64,000 nt of DNA from Medicago truncatula (taxonomy: Eukaryota > Streptophyta > Magnoliopsida > Fabales > Fabaceae). Shown piece by piece: positions 10,645-21,514 of the stretch (position 1 is its first letter; every line of letters starts with the position of its first letter). Location: assembly GCF_003473485.1 (NCBI RefSeq), contig NC_053048.1, positions 51,023,755-51,087,754 of the forward strand, written 5' to 3'. A model generated the notes under the pieces. That model did no database searches, had not been told where the DNA came from, and was given only the letters and a program-made list of their open reading frames with translations. The translations under genes and the position numbers were made by a program.

Positions 10645-11878
10645 TGATAAATAATTGGCAAGTGTACCAATAACTATCGAAGTAGTAAAAATATCGTTCC
10701 CACGAGGACTGTGTTAATTTCAATTTAGCAATAAGATTAATATTTAGGATGTGTAAATTATTTTAGTGCCTGAGGCAGTAGTTTTGGTTTGCATAAAATA
10801 ATAAATAACAGGAAATAAAATGGTTTGATAATTGGATTAAAACAGATGATCAAGCCTTTCGAATTCTCTATTGCTCACTGTGAGTAATTTGCCTCTCTTC
10901 TCTCTCAAAGAAATTAACCTAGCTTGACGACGGATTAACTAAGTGGTTTTGATCAATCTCTTGACACAAAACCCTTTCCTAAATTATAACCTTTTAATCT
11001 CTTAAACCGATTGAATAATCGCGGAAGCATGGTGAGAACGTTAATTCATAAGTCATAATCCTCAATTTCCTATCTCTAGGTTCCTATGTTGAATTAAACA
11101 GAATTACTATTTCAGGATTAAAAGCTAGGGTTAGTAGTCATTCAATTCCTAGCATCAATTTATGTGATTGAAAGAAGCTAGGGTTAGTAGTCATACAAAC
11201 AATCATAAGAAAAGCATTAAGCACAAATAATTCTGAATAAAGATTAGGTTTTCATTGATGTCAAAGAGAGTTCTTAACAAATTACATGGTTCACAGATCA
11301 CAAAGATTCATCTCATGGCTTAATCAATCTAAGAGTTCAGCTACTCATAACTAAACAATCAAATACATAGAAAATAGTGAACATACATAAACCAGAACCA
11401 ACTATGAGTTTGGTGAGATCCAATGCGTGTTCTTTAGCTTCCTGGTGTCTTCTATGCTCTGTTTTTGTCTCCAAAATCGCCCGCCTCTCCTTCTGATCGC
11501 ATTTTGCTTTTATAGACAAAGAATTAGGGTTTCAGAAAAGCCCAAAATCGTGCCACGTTTCGAGACCATCGTGGCACGATTTGCTCATTAATCCTACGTG
11601 GCAGCAAATTTACTCAACCATCGTGGCACGTTATACGTCCATCGTGCCACGATTTTTCCAGTATCTTCAGGTAAATTCCACGCTTCAAACGTGCCACGAT
11701 TCAGGTCCATCGTGGCACGATTTCTCCAGTAAATTCTTGCATTCTTCTTCAATTTGTGCAAACTTCTCTTTTATGAATCTTGAGATGATTTAACCATGTA
11801 TACAAGCAATTGACTCTCTAAGTGCCATAAAAATATCATTAAAAGACCATAAAAATAACATAATGACGACTGTCATCA
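10645..11878 (-). mobile_element. Solo LTR, gypsy-like, with perfect target duplication
   Basis: 1234 bp with TG...CA ends (plus strand TGATAAATAATTGG ... GACTGTCATCA) flanked by identical AGCAC pentamers (10640-10644 and 11879-11883). The motif TATCGTTCCCACGAGGACTG near the left end is typical, on the opposite strand, of the 3' part of many plant gypsy LTRs, which gives the minus orientation. No internal domain or second LTR is present, so it is a solo LTR. Confidence 0.85.
11547..11721 (+). repeat. Array of ATCGTGGCACGAT palindromes inside the solo LTR
   Basis: Six exact or near copies of ATCGTGGCACGAT or its complement ATCGTGCCACGAT occur near 11547, 11568, 11620, 11641, 11689 and 11709. 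Each full unit is a 13-bp odd palindrome. Spacing is irregular and both orientations occur. Confidence 0.85.
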
Positions 11879-11883
11879 AGCAC

Positions 11884-13600
11884 CTTATAAATAAATTTCT
11901 ATTTTAAAAGAGAAAATGTGATTTTGTTATGTATTTGACATTATAACCATTTCTTCCTTTCCTAAATATTAGGTCACAATCAACTACTTCACACATGTCT
12001 ATACACAATTTTGACCATTAATATATCTAATTATCTATAATAAAAATTATAGTAATTTAATATTTTGAAATTATTCATTGAGATAAGTCTAACAATATCT
12101 TACATGCTACCAATTATATTTATATATTAGTTAAAAATATGGTTAAAATAAATTATGTCAAATGTATACATTACAAAAAAATGGGACGTGTATTTAAGAA
12201 CCGAAGTAGTTACTTTCTGCACCCTATAATCATGACTAATCTTCCATGTTGGAAATTCAAGAGCTAATAATAAATCATTTTTGGTAAGACAATCAAGTCC
12301 TTGGAATATGTAATAATGACACCGGCAATGTAAGGGAGTTTATTATAGTTGTACTTAAGTTGAGGTATAATAAGGTGGCAATTTGGAAATGTACATGAGA
12401 GTTAAAGTGAAACAGAGATCGTGGATTCAAATAGGTTAAGATTTCAACTCTTGTATTTTATTGTTTCATAAATTTGTGCAAAGGAGAATAAGTTGTTGAG
12501 ACACGTAGTCTTGAATAACAACTCTCAACTGTGTGCTCGGGTGGCCATGGAGCTGCAAATAATTTATGAGAGTATTTTATTAGAGCATTTGGAGTGCTAT
12601 TTTAAATTGGCTAGGAATTTTCCGTGTGTTTGCCAGATGATCTTCATAATCATGCTACTCAATTTGTGGACTCCTATTAAAGTCTAGGTGCCGATAGAAA
12701 GACTTTCTGGTTAACGTGCATCAAATTTGGAAACATCATAATGTTAGACTTTTTTGAACAAAATCTCTAGATCTTTTTAATTTGCATATCAGGTATTATG
12801 ATCCCCAAGCTATCCATTTTAAAGTGTGTATAATTAGGAAGATGATCATAAAAAGAAAAACTAAATTACAGATTTGATCCCTTAATATATTTATAAGTTT
12901 CATTTTGATCTCATAATTAATATTTGTTATCTTTTAATCTTTTAATTGTATTTTTGGTAGTCATCAATCTGGTTGATCTTTGATGATAGTTTTCGTCAAA
13001 AAATGTTAACTTTTGTAAAAATGATAATAAGGGTTTGTGATAAGGCATATGTAACTCATCATTATCATTATACAATTTAATGATTCTAATTGGGACCAAC
13101 ATTAGAGTTTTTCTCATTTCTTCATCTTCTTTGTAGTATTCATCATCTATGTCTCCATCTTTCTCTTAGACTCCAAATGTTTTATGGAGGATGGAGCTTT
13201 ATTTAAAGTGCTAGTAGCACAATAAAAATGAGCAGTTGTCAACAACCAACATATTACACAAATAAAATATTTTAGAGGATTCATTCTTCCACTTTTATAT
13301 TTACAATTATTATAAATTAATAAAAATTTCATTGACAAAAGATAAGTTGTTTTTAATAAACGACATTTCACTTTAGACTTCCCAAATTTCTCACAAAGTA
13401 TCATTCGACTCTCTAACAACAGTTAAGTGTGATTCTACACTTTTGAGAGAGGTTCAATCTCTTTTTAAATTAGTACACTCAAATTAAAAAGTCTTTTAAA
13501 TACAGTTAACTGACGACAACGACGGAGGTATTTTGATTTTTTCGGAGTGGCTAGGAGAAAAAAATGGAAGCCTAAACAGCAATTTTCTTTTAACAAAAAG
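11884..13600. other. Intergenic, no gene seen
   Basis: AT-rich. Short frames here (around 12500 and 13000-13400) show no domain, no splice-consistent extension and low-complexity composition. The segment 12860-13110 has the texture of a decayed MITE (GATCCCTTAAT... GGGACCAAC) but its ends cannot be fixed. Confidence 0.45.
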
Positions 13601-13639
13601 AAAAAAAGACAAGCCCAATGAGCCCATCATCATCATTTT

Positions 13640-13746
13640 GCAAACCCTAAAACAACAAAAGACAGCAGCTCCGTCAAACTGGAGTTGCAGCACTCACTAG
13701 CCGGGTAACGCTGGCGGACTTGCTCGTCGGTCACAAACTTTTTCAG
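13640..13746 (+). other. Probable 5'-UTR exon of the OTU gene
   Basis: A GC-richer stretch ends in TTTTTCAG followed by GTCTCT, a possible donor. The matching acceptor is TATTTTTAG at 14669, ten bases before the OTU start codon. This would give a 0.9-kb leader intron (13747-14669). It is inferred from splice signals only; the exon start is unknown. Confidence 0.35.
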
Positions 13747-14366
13747 GTCTCTCTCTCTTAATCATTCGCAACATTCAATTTTTAGTAACTGTTTGCGGAT
13801 TCACTCATGCATCACTGTTATTAGTAGTTAATTAGGGTTTATTTGGATTATTTAATTTCATTAATTTTGAGTTGAAATCGGTTAATCAATCTTTCTGCTG
13901 CACCAAGCAGGAAGGTTGTCATCCACAAATTAAGTTCCTTCTTGGGTAAACAGCTTAATTTGCTCCTTAGAGCATATGTGTGTACGAGCAAGCAATTCAT
14001 ATAACAAAATATAAAGTTAGCTTATTTTCGTATAAGCTATGTAGCACGGACAACGAATCACCCGACATACAGACACGGATAATAATTTGAAAAAATTACA
14101 TAATTCAATGTAACCATATCTGTCGGTGTTGGAAACCATCGTGTGTCCAATACCAGGAGACACCTAATATGCGGAGTTTCGGTGCTTCATAGGCTATAAG
14201 TTGTTTTCGTAGGCTATCTTGGGGAGATTATGAAAATAAGTGAACAATGAGGGTAAGCAGCTAAAGTAAGCACATAATAAGTGAATATTTATCGTATACT
14301 CTAAGAGTTCATGTAGTATATGCTAGTTTTACAATCAAAGAGTAAATGAAGGAAAACTATTGTTTA

Positions 14367-14593
14367 CTGTCTTCTGTCCCATATTAAGGTTGTAGGACAC
14401 TCCTTAAGAAAAGCTGCTAACAGTGTAGATTTTATAATTAGTATTTTATCATTTATTGATCAAAAAGCACAATAAAAATGAATAAGGGTATACGTGTAAA
14501 ATTTATTTGATGTTTCGTTGGATATGTAAAATGACAGTAAAATTGAGATAAATAGGTTTTGTTAAAACATAATACATAATGGGACAGAGAGAA
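14367..14593. mobile_element. Degraded Stowaway-like MITE
   Basis: The left end carries TCTGTCCCATATTAAG and the right end its near complement (CATAATGGGACAGAGAGAA), with TA on both sides (14365-14366 and 14594-14595). 227 bp, non-coding, sitting in the inferred leader intron of the OTU gene. Confidence 0.5.
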
Positions 14594-14679
14594 TATCAAC
14601 TACTTTACAATAATAATCGTATGATAAAATTTGATGTTTTATTTCTTTATTTTATTTGTTTATTTTTAGGGTTGTTCCA

Positions 14680-17600
14680 ATGGAGGATACCCAAGAAGTT
14701 GAGGAGGTACAAGAAGAAGTGATTTCAGACAAAACATCTGAAAACAAGGAAGAAGAAACTCGCGATGAAATTCTTGCACGCCACAGGTAACTCACTCCTT
14801 GAAACTATCAGCGCCGAGGTTTCACTGTGTTTATGAAATGTATTTATCTTCCAAGAACACATAAATCATGCACAACCAAGATAAAAATAAGTTAAGGTAG
14901 AGTCGTAGTTGGAAAATAGAACATTATCACGCAGCTATAATATAGAATGTTAGGGTGTGGTTTTATTAGATTAGTGAAAGAATACTTGCCATGTATTGAA
15001 ATTTGAAAGCATTTAGTTGCCACAGAATACTTGTTGTTTTTGTTAGGGATTCATTCGGTTGATCAAATACGTAGGGGCCCGTTTCTTCCTATATTCATTA
15101 TATATGGTTGCCATTAGTTCTATTCTATCAGATGTGAGAGTGGTTGTGTACTTATATGTATCGAAATATGTTGCCATCTAGGTGTTTCTAGGGGATGCAA
15201 CCCTCATCTTCAAAACCTTCTTCTGTGTATTTATATCAAGGCCCTCAAGCCTAGAATACCAATTCAAATTTCAAAGGTCTCCGTCACAATATATAAGATA
15301 AAATGTGTTTCATGAATTTTGTCATTCACTTGGTTATTTTGCTCAATTCTTTTGAGGCAGTGCTCATAAAGTTCTTTTAAATGGTTGAGTTGTAGCAATG
15401 TGATAGGACAGAAGTGGATAAGAAGAGAGAAGAAAAAGAATACTGTTTTTTTTGCATTGAAATGAAAGAATCCTTCAGTTTTTTAAGAGACCTGAAATTC
15501 CTTTAGTCCCGCAATGAGTGTGTTTTTTTGAGATTTTTGAAGAAAAAAAAAAATCATTTGTCATTTTTAAATGTTTGTTTAGGTTTTTTAAATTTTGGAA
15601 ACAAATCATTTTTTATTCTAAATTGAAAAGCCATTAGGAGTGGCTAGCTTTTCCCAAAATCTATTGTTTTTTAATAACAAGGAGGTAACACATGAACAAG
15701 TTAATTTTTATTTTTTTAAAAAAAGTGATTTTATGGGTAGTAAACAAATAGATCCAGAGGTTTAATCCTCTATTTCTCACTTATTTCTTGCCTATAACCT
15801 TGTGACAAAGAGGTCACATGTTAGAATCTCGGAATCAGCCTCTTGCTAATTCTTACACAAGGCTATCTACAATAGACCCAACAGGTCTGACCCTTTGTTG
15901 GATATGGATATTGCCATGGTGGAAGCTTTATATTGTAGCACTAGGTTGCCCTTTTTATTGGGTCTGTATTATTTTTTTAATGCTGTTTCTTTTTTAACAC
16001 ACTGAGCTTACTGCCCTTGATAAGTAATGCATTAATTGATACCGTTCTTTTTCTCCTTTACATCAATGAATAAGAAATCTAGGAAAACGAGTTGATCAAG
16101 AGCTTTCCTCTAAATTTTCGAATAGTTATAAATATAATTTCAATTTCATTATTCATCTATATTTTATCTAAAAAAAAATAGAAAAAGCTTTCATTGATTC
16201 ATTTGGCTTGATGGGTACCCCGTACCTCCTTTTGCCTTAGCACCTTCCACATTTGTTTTTTGGACTCTTTCCACATTACTCCTGGAATTGGCTAGGAGTT
16301 TAAGTCTCTAGGTATCATAATCGTGTCGACTCGCTTATAACATCATTTTGTGTGAAACTCTGGTAGGCTCAACTAGAATTATATAGACCCACATGGAATC
16401 ACCAATATAAGGATGATTGAAGCGGTTTGCAACAATGGGTTATTATCCCAGACTAAATGACTGAATTCAATGCTTTCTAAAAAAAATAAAATGCAACAGC
16501 AGAATGATAAGGTTCTCTGTCCACATCTTATAGTTGTCGCATTCAACTTCCCAGCTGCGTCTAACATTTTTTGTCCTGAGTCTCAACCCCACAATTCCCA
16601 GCACGAATGAAGTCATGAACTGGAAAGCATGAACAATACCCTAGAAACAATCAAAATATTGGTTTTAATCCAGGTTTGCTATGCTGAATCCATCTTGGTT
16701 TAACTTATAGGTTGCTTCCAAAAAAATTATCTGATTTAGTGTTTGGTTCAAAGGAGGGGATATAACCTTTTATTTGTTTGGTTCGCAAGAAGATGGAGTT
16801 TTATATTTAATTTTCTTTTTATACACATACAAGCTTTGATGTTACGTTTTATGTAAGAATATTTTTGTTAGTGTATTAGCAATATTTATAACCATTTTTG
16901 CTTTGTTTTGTATTAAGTTAACTCTTGCGACTTTACAGATATTCCATGATCTTACATAGACTTCTGAATTTGACAAGCATGTGGGCTACTGAAGTTCTTA
17001 AGTTCTTATGGTTCTTATGCAATGCATATTTGTCCACATGGACATGTATTTTCAGGAAAGAGATATCACAACTGCAGAAAAAAGAAGTTGAAATGAAAAA
17101 GCAAGCAGCTAGAGGTAGCAAGGCTGAGCAAAAAGCTAAGAAAAGGCAAGTGGAGGAAGAGGTTTCTCAACTTTCTGCTAAGCTCAAGGAGAAGCAAGCC
17201 AAAGAACTGTCTGCATTAGGCTATAGCAGTGGTATCGGAAATGAAAAGAGCAATATGGACAATTTGGTGAAGGCCATAGCTGGAGTATCTGTTAGTAGTC
17301 AACCTGAGAATACAAAGGTCAGCAAGGCCAAACAGAGGCGTGACAAAAGAGCTCAACAAGAAGCAGAGAGAGAACAGAGAATCCAAGCAGAGCAGAATGA
17401 CAATATAAGTGATCGCACAGTTGAAAATGAGAAACTCGAAAGGAAGTTGAAGCCTCTTGGTTTGACTGTATGTGAAATAAAGCCTGATGGGCACTGCCTT
17501 TACAGAGCTGTTGAGAATCAGTTGGCCCACCTCTTTGGGGGAAAATCTCCATATACATTCCAACAACTTCGAGAAATGGCAGCTGCTTACATGAGGAAGC

Positions 17601-17929
17601 ATACATCAGATTTCCTCCCATTTTGTTTATCAGAGAATTTGATTGAAGGTGATTCTGATGAATCGATTGCTCAAAAGTTTGAAAATTATTGCAAAGAAGT
17701 AGAGTCCACGGCAATATGGGGAGGACAACTAGAGCTTGGTGCCTTGACTCACTGCCTGAAGAAGCATATTATGATATTTTCAGGGTCCTTCCCTGATGTG
17801 GAGATGGGGAAGGAGTATAAATCAGCTGATGGTATTGGATCGTCTGGTTCCAGTATCATGCTTTCTTACCATATGCATGCTTTTGGGCTTGGTGAGCATT
17901 ATAATTCTGTGGTCCCAATCCCAATATGA
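14680..17929 (+). CDS. OTU5: OTU-domain cysteine deubiquitinase (OTUD6/OTU5-like)
   Basis: Two coding exons, 14680-14786 and 17056-17929, join in phase (CAC AG|G AAA) to give 326 residues. Residues 1-36 (exon 1) are acidic. Residues ~37-170 are a long charged, Lys/Glu-rich, coiled-coil-like region with [14 protein letters not shown]. An OTU papain-like domain follows from ~172 to the end. The catalytic Asp and Cys are D180 and C183 in [15 protein letters not shown], and the catalytic His is H317 in [10 protein letters not shown]. This layout matches the OTUD6 group, which cleaves ubiquitin chains; the Arabidopsis member is, from memory, OTU5 (At3g62940), linked to phosphate responses and chromatin at FLC. 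The 2.27-kb intron contains a SINE. An alternative ATG upstream in the intron frame (16925) is rejected because it lacks the family N-terminus. The family is firm and the symbol likely. Confidence 0.92.
15745..15960 (+). mobile_element. tRNA-derived SINE in the OTU intron
   Basis: It contains CCTTGTGACAAAGAGGTCAC, a B-box-like TGTTAGAATC, CAGCCTCTTGCTAATTCTTA, AAGGCTATCTACAATAGACC and a terminal GTAGCACTAGGTTGCCC followed by T-rich sequence. This order is that of a widespread angiosperm SINE. The head (A box) is eroded, so the left boundary is approximate. Same strand as the host gene. Confidence 0.65.
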
Positions 17930-18104
17930 TCAAATGGAACAAATATATCACATGGATGCTTATTATATCCCATGTAGCGTTTTGATCAACAGCCAGGCGT
18001 ATGGCTGAAGGTTAATTGAAAACTTAGTTGTGATTTGGATGTGCCTATATAGTTGTACATTTCTTAACTGTAATTGACAATTTATAATTTATGGATGCTT
18101 ATCT

Positions 18105-18266
18105 ATCAAATGCTCTTTTGACATCGATCGATTTTGAGTGTTTTGGCAAAGCTTCATATATCGATCAGTAAACTAGATTTGAATAAATTTGTATCAAATG
18201 CTCTTTTGACAATGATTGATTTTGGCAAATCTTCTTGTATTGAGCGGCAAGCTAGATTTGAATAAC
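18105..18266 (+). repeat. Imperfect tandem duplication (~80 bp) downstream of the OTU gene
   Basis: Two copies starting ATCAAATGCTCTTTTGACA (18105 and 18193) and ending CTAGATTTGAATAA share most positions; the second lacks about ten internal bases. It lies in or just past the OTU 3' UTR. Confidence 0.75.
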
Positions 18267-18703
18267 CGGGTGGACTTGTTCTATCAGAGGTGCTTTTGTT
18301 TGTGCTGCTAAGGATGAAATGAACGTTGTCTTTTAAAGGAATGAACACTTGATGTTTGATGAGAACTGCAGAAAAATTTAAAATATCCAACTTCTCAACT
18401 AAATGATAAAAAAAAAAGTTTAGATGTAATTCTCCTGGCTGTAGCTAAAATTGTGAGTTTATTATGAATGAAATGATATATAATCTGTGTTCTTGATATT
18501 AGTTTGTATTTGAGATCTGTAATATGAGTTATGATTGGTTAATATGTATTGATTAACCTTTTACTTACCTAATTACTGCAACACCAAAGAAAATGGCTAT
18601 ATCGTCGAACATTTTCTTGAAACAATAGTCGGAGAGAGCACATGTGGATCTATTAAAGAGTATTGTTATATCTCACAAGGAATTCTAAAATGGTCGCAAG
18701 ATC

Positions 18704-18770
18704 AAATAAATAGTGTTTGTGCACACGTAAGGAAGTATTATAATTATATGCGTCCAAACACTATTTATTT
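18704..18770. repeat. Foldback: 16-bp perfect inverted repeat with 35-nt loop
   Basis: Arms AAATAAATAGTGTTTG (18704-18719) and CAAACACTATTTATTT (18755-18770) are exact complements. The surroundings (GATCA... TGATCA) extend the pairing imperfectly. It could be a MITE fragment or a small hairpin transcript; no conserved microRNA is recognised. Confidence 0.55.
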
Positions 18771-18779
18771 ATATTTGTG

Positions 18780-21140
18780 ATCATAGAAAAATACATCGAC
18801 CACATGAATGCTAATATGGCTATTATGTGTAAAACCCGACTTGATCGTACAGTTGTACGATTGAAATAAAGTTTATCCAATTAAATTAAACAATACATAC
18901 TGCTGTAGTGCAATTCGCAATGGAGTTATAAATGCTTAAGTAATAGACCTTAAACAAAACAACCAACGACGTTTTCAGGTAGCAAGTAGGTGTGAAAATA
19001 GATAATGCCGGTCGAGAGGTTAAACTTTTTAAATAGGTTAGACCCATCTTATAATTTGAAAATAACTTGGTGCGAATTATGCTCTTTTGTCATTATCTGA
19101 AGGACAAAAATTATTAATAATATTGTTTTAAAGTATTGGGGTGTTACTACATTGTACCAACAACCTTAAACCAAATATCTTCTACCCCAAAGTTTGCCAC
19201 GTAGAATAAAAACAAAATTGTACTACTGGGACAAATATTCCATTTATAGAAATTGACAATGACATGCAAATTTTCCCATGGTGATAAATATAAACGATTG
19301 ATTTCACTGATAAGACTTGTTTTGATTGGCGTATATAGGATAATTACCAAATTTAACATATGTTAAGAAGAAGACATTTCATTAGGGGAATATAAGCTTG
19401 CTTTGCATCGGACATCGTTGTCGAAGTAATATGTAAGTTCTTTAATCTGTATGCTGAAAATCGACTTCGTTTACTTTATCAGTGTCCAATATATATAACT
19501 ATTACACATTCTTATTCCCTTTCTATCTTAGTTTCTATATCTTTACCACTTTCACCATATAATATAATATTCTTCGTATCAAATCATTACTTGCCTAGTG
19601 TCGCAACTCGCATGCAACTTATACTTGAGTTATAGTGACTAGTGAGTAGTAAGGATAAGAATATAGGTGTTAAGTTTATATTGTGGGAATAACTCTCATC
19701 AATCAACAAAAAAAAAAATTGATTTTAATCAAAGGAACCAAACCAAAATGATAACATCTCAGAGACATGACATAGGTGTTAAGTTTACTTTTGTAATTTG
19801 AATGTGGATATAACTCCAAGCGCAATGATTTTCAGAGTGCAAAAGAATGTTTTTATTTACTAGCCTTTCAAGGTTATATTATATGTCTGGTAGAAACCTC
19901 TTCCTGCATGGGCATAATAATGTAAGAGATAATTGCTTTACAGGCCCCTTGCAATATTGCTGCAAAAATGAATTATGTGAGAAAAAACCCTATTAAAAAG
20001 ATAGGTTCCGATAGGTTGAGCAACTCAGGGGCCTAGTGAGCAACCATATATCTAATGTAGATGGTTTAGTTAATGAGGGTGCAGTTCCCTATCTTCAGCT
20101 TTGACAATTTAATGCTTTCTTAAACAACTCTGTCAGCATTCAACTTCACTTAATTGAATGATTTGCAAATCTTAAAATAAAAATTAAAACCTATTCACCT
20201 AAGACCAACAAATAATTAATTGTCTTGTCTCCCTTCTATGTTACTCAACGCTCTTTTATATCACTTTATAACAACCAATTTTCTTCTCAAATTCGAGCTA
20301 AGCTAAAAGTTTTACATTAAATGAAAAAGTATGGCATCGGAGTTCTGAACATTCCTATGCACCTTCTAGTCCCATCAATTGGTATCATAGTTAATTTTTT
20401 TCTCCTCAACCTTAGAAGATGCTCCAACTAGATAGATTACAAGAAAATGAAAAATCTAAGTGCGAGTAGCACAATTTTTAAAAAGGATCTTGATTTTTGG
20501 CGATCAAAGAATCACACATTTGACACAATCAACAATTTTGACCATCAAATCAAAATCAACAGGCTAGAGTTCCAACCTTGTAAATCAAATCCAAAACACA
20601 AGTTTAAAATATGCACCGCTAAATTATGATCCGATGTTCCAAATCATTGCACACACCCATTTTTTACACTTCCTATTTATTGGTTGAAATTTATGTCGGT
20701 TCAACCATATAGAAAACAACCCACATATTTGATGTGAAAATTTATCCCAATTTAATTGAAATGGAAGCAAACAAGGCCAAAATCCTACACATTATGCATG
20801 TGTAAGAAAGATTACAATGCTATCTAAATCATGTGTATGAAACAACTCACAAGTGGACTAAAAATACCGTTTACACCATCCTGTTATGATCCGGCAAAAA
20901 TATAAACGGATTTGGAAAAGAAAAAAAGAAATATGCCAAGCATGAAATCTTATTCTTGAAGATACTTTAGGATTTTAATAGATTGAACTTAATTTACAGG
21001 TAGCCAACTTGTTATCTACGACAAATGCAGCACAGTGCAAAAGTACATTTATCAAGAATCCTCATGAATTCGGTTATTCTTTTATTGTGACACATGGAAA
21101 ACAATTCAATCCCCACCACACCACATTGAACATCATGATA
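18780..21140. other. Intergenic, no gene seen
   Basis: AT-rich spacer between the OTU gene and glutaredoxin 2. Frames of 60-70 codons occur but show no domain or codon structure. The last few hundred bases are the upstream region of glutaredoxin 2. Confidence 0.5.
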
Positions 21141-21144
21141 AGCT

Positions 21145-21153
21145 TATAAATAA
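21145..21153 (+). promoter_or_regulatory. TATA box of glutaredoxin 2
   Basis: TATAAATAA lies 61 bp before the start codon, giving a predicted short leader of about 30 nt. Confidence 0.6.
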
Positions 21154-21205
21154 CACTTCAAAGAAGCTTAGTTTCAACACATAAAATCAAATCATAATCA
21201 TAATC

Positions 21206-21514
21206 ATGGACACAGTCACAAGCATGGTTGGTGAAAAGCCAGTGGTGATATTCAGCAAGAGCACATGTTGCTTGAGCCACTCAGTGACATCACTGATACG
21301 TAGCTTTGGAGCTAACCCAATTGTTTATGAGCTTGATAAAATCACAAATGGGTCACAGATTGAGAGTGAGTTGCTTCAAATGGGGTGCAAACCAAGTGTA
21401 CCTGCTGTTTTCATAGGACAACAATTCAGAGGTGGTTCCAAAAAAATCATGAGCCTTCATGTGAGGAATCAATTAGTTCCTATGTTGAAGGATGCTGGTG
21501 CTATATGGATTTGA
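21206..21514 (+). CDS. CC-type (class III) glutaredoxin with CCLS active site
   Basis: Single exon, 102 residues. The active site CCLS is at residues 21-24, a standard CC-type motif in which the resolving Cys of CxxC is Ser, so monothiol chemistry or a purely regulatory role is expected. The cis-Pro is P66 in SVPAVFIGQQ, followed by the GG pair at 76-77. The C-terminus AGAIWI is close to, but not, ALWL, the tail reported in Arabidopsis ROXY proteins to be needed for contact with TGA factors and TOPLESS. It is most similar in this window to the gene at 27655 (shared NGxQIE, VPAVFIGQQF and SL-x-V-x-N-x-LV segments), so these two look like a tandem pair on the same strand. ATG choice is clear from family length and the TATA box 61 bp upstream. 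Confidence 0.95.
   Translation: MDTVTSMVGEKPVVIFSKSTCCLSHSVTSLIRSFGANPIVYELDKITNGSQIESELLQMGCKPSVPAVFIGQQFRGGSKKIMSLHVRNQLVPMLKDAGAIWI

Noticed and set aside
12493-13419. Several 60-90-codon frames between the solo LTR and the OTU gene
   Set aside because: AT-rich chance frames with no conserved motif or splice-consistent extension.
17216-17714. Two overlapping minus-strand frames of about 130 codons
   Set aside because: Antisense shadows of the OTU coding exon.
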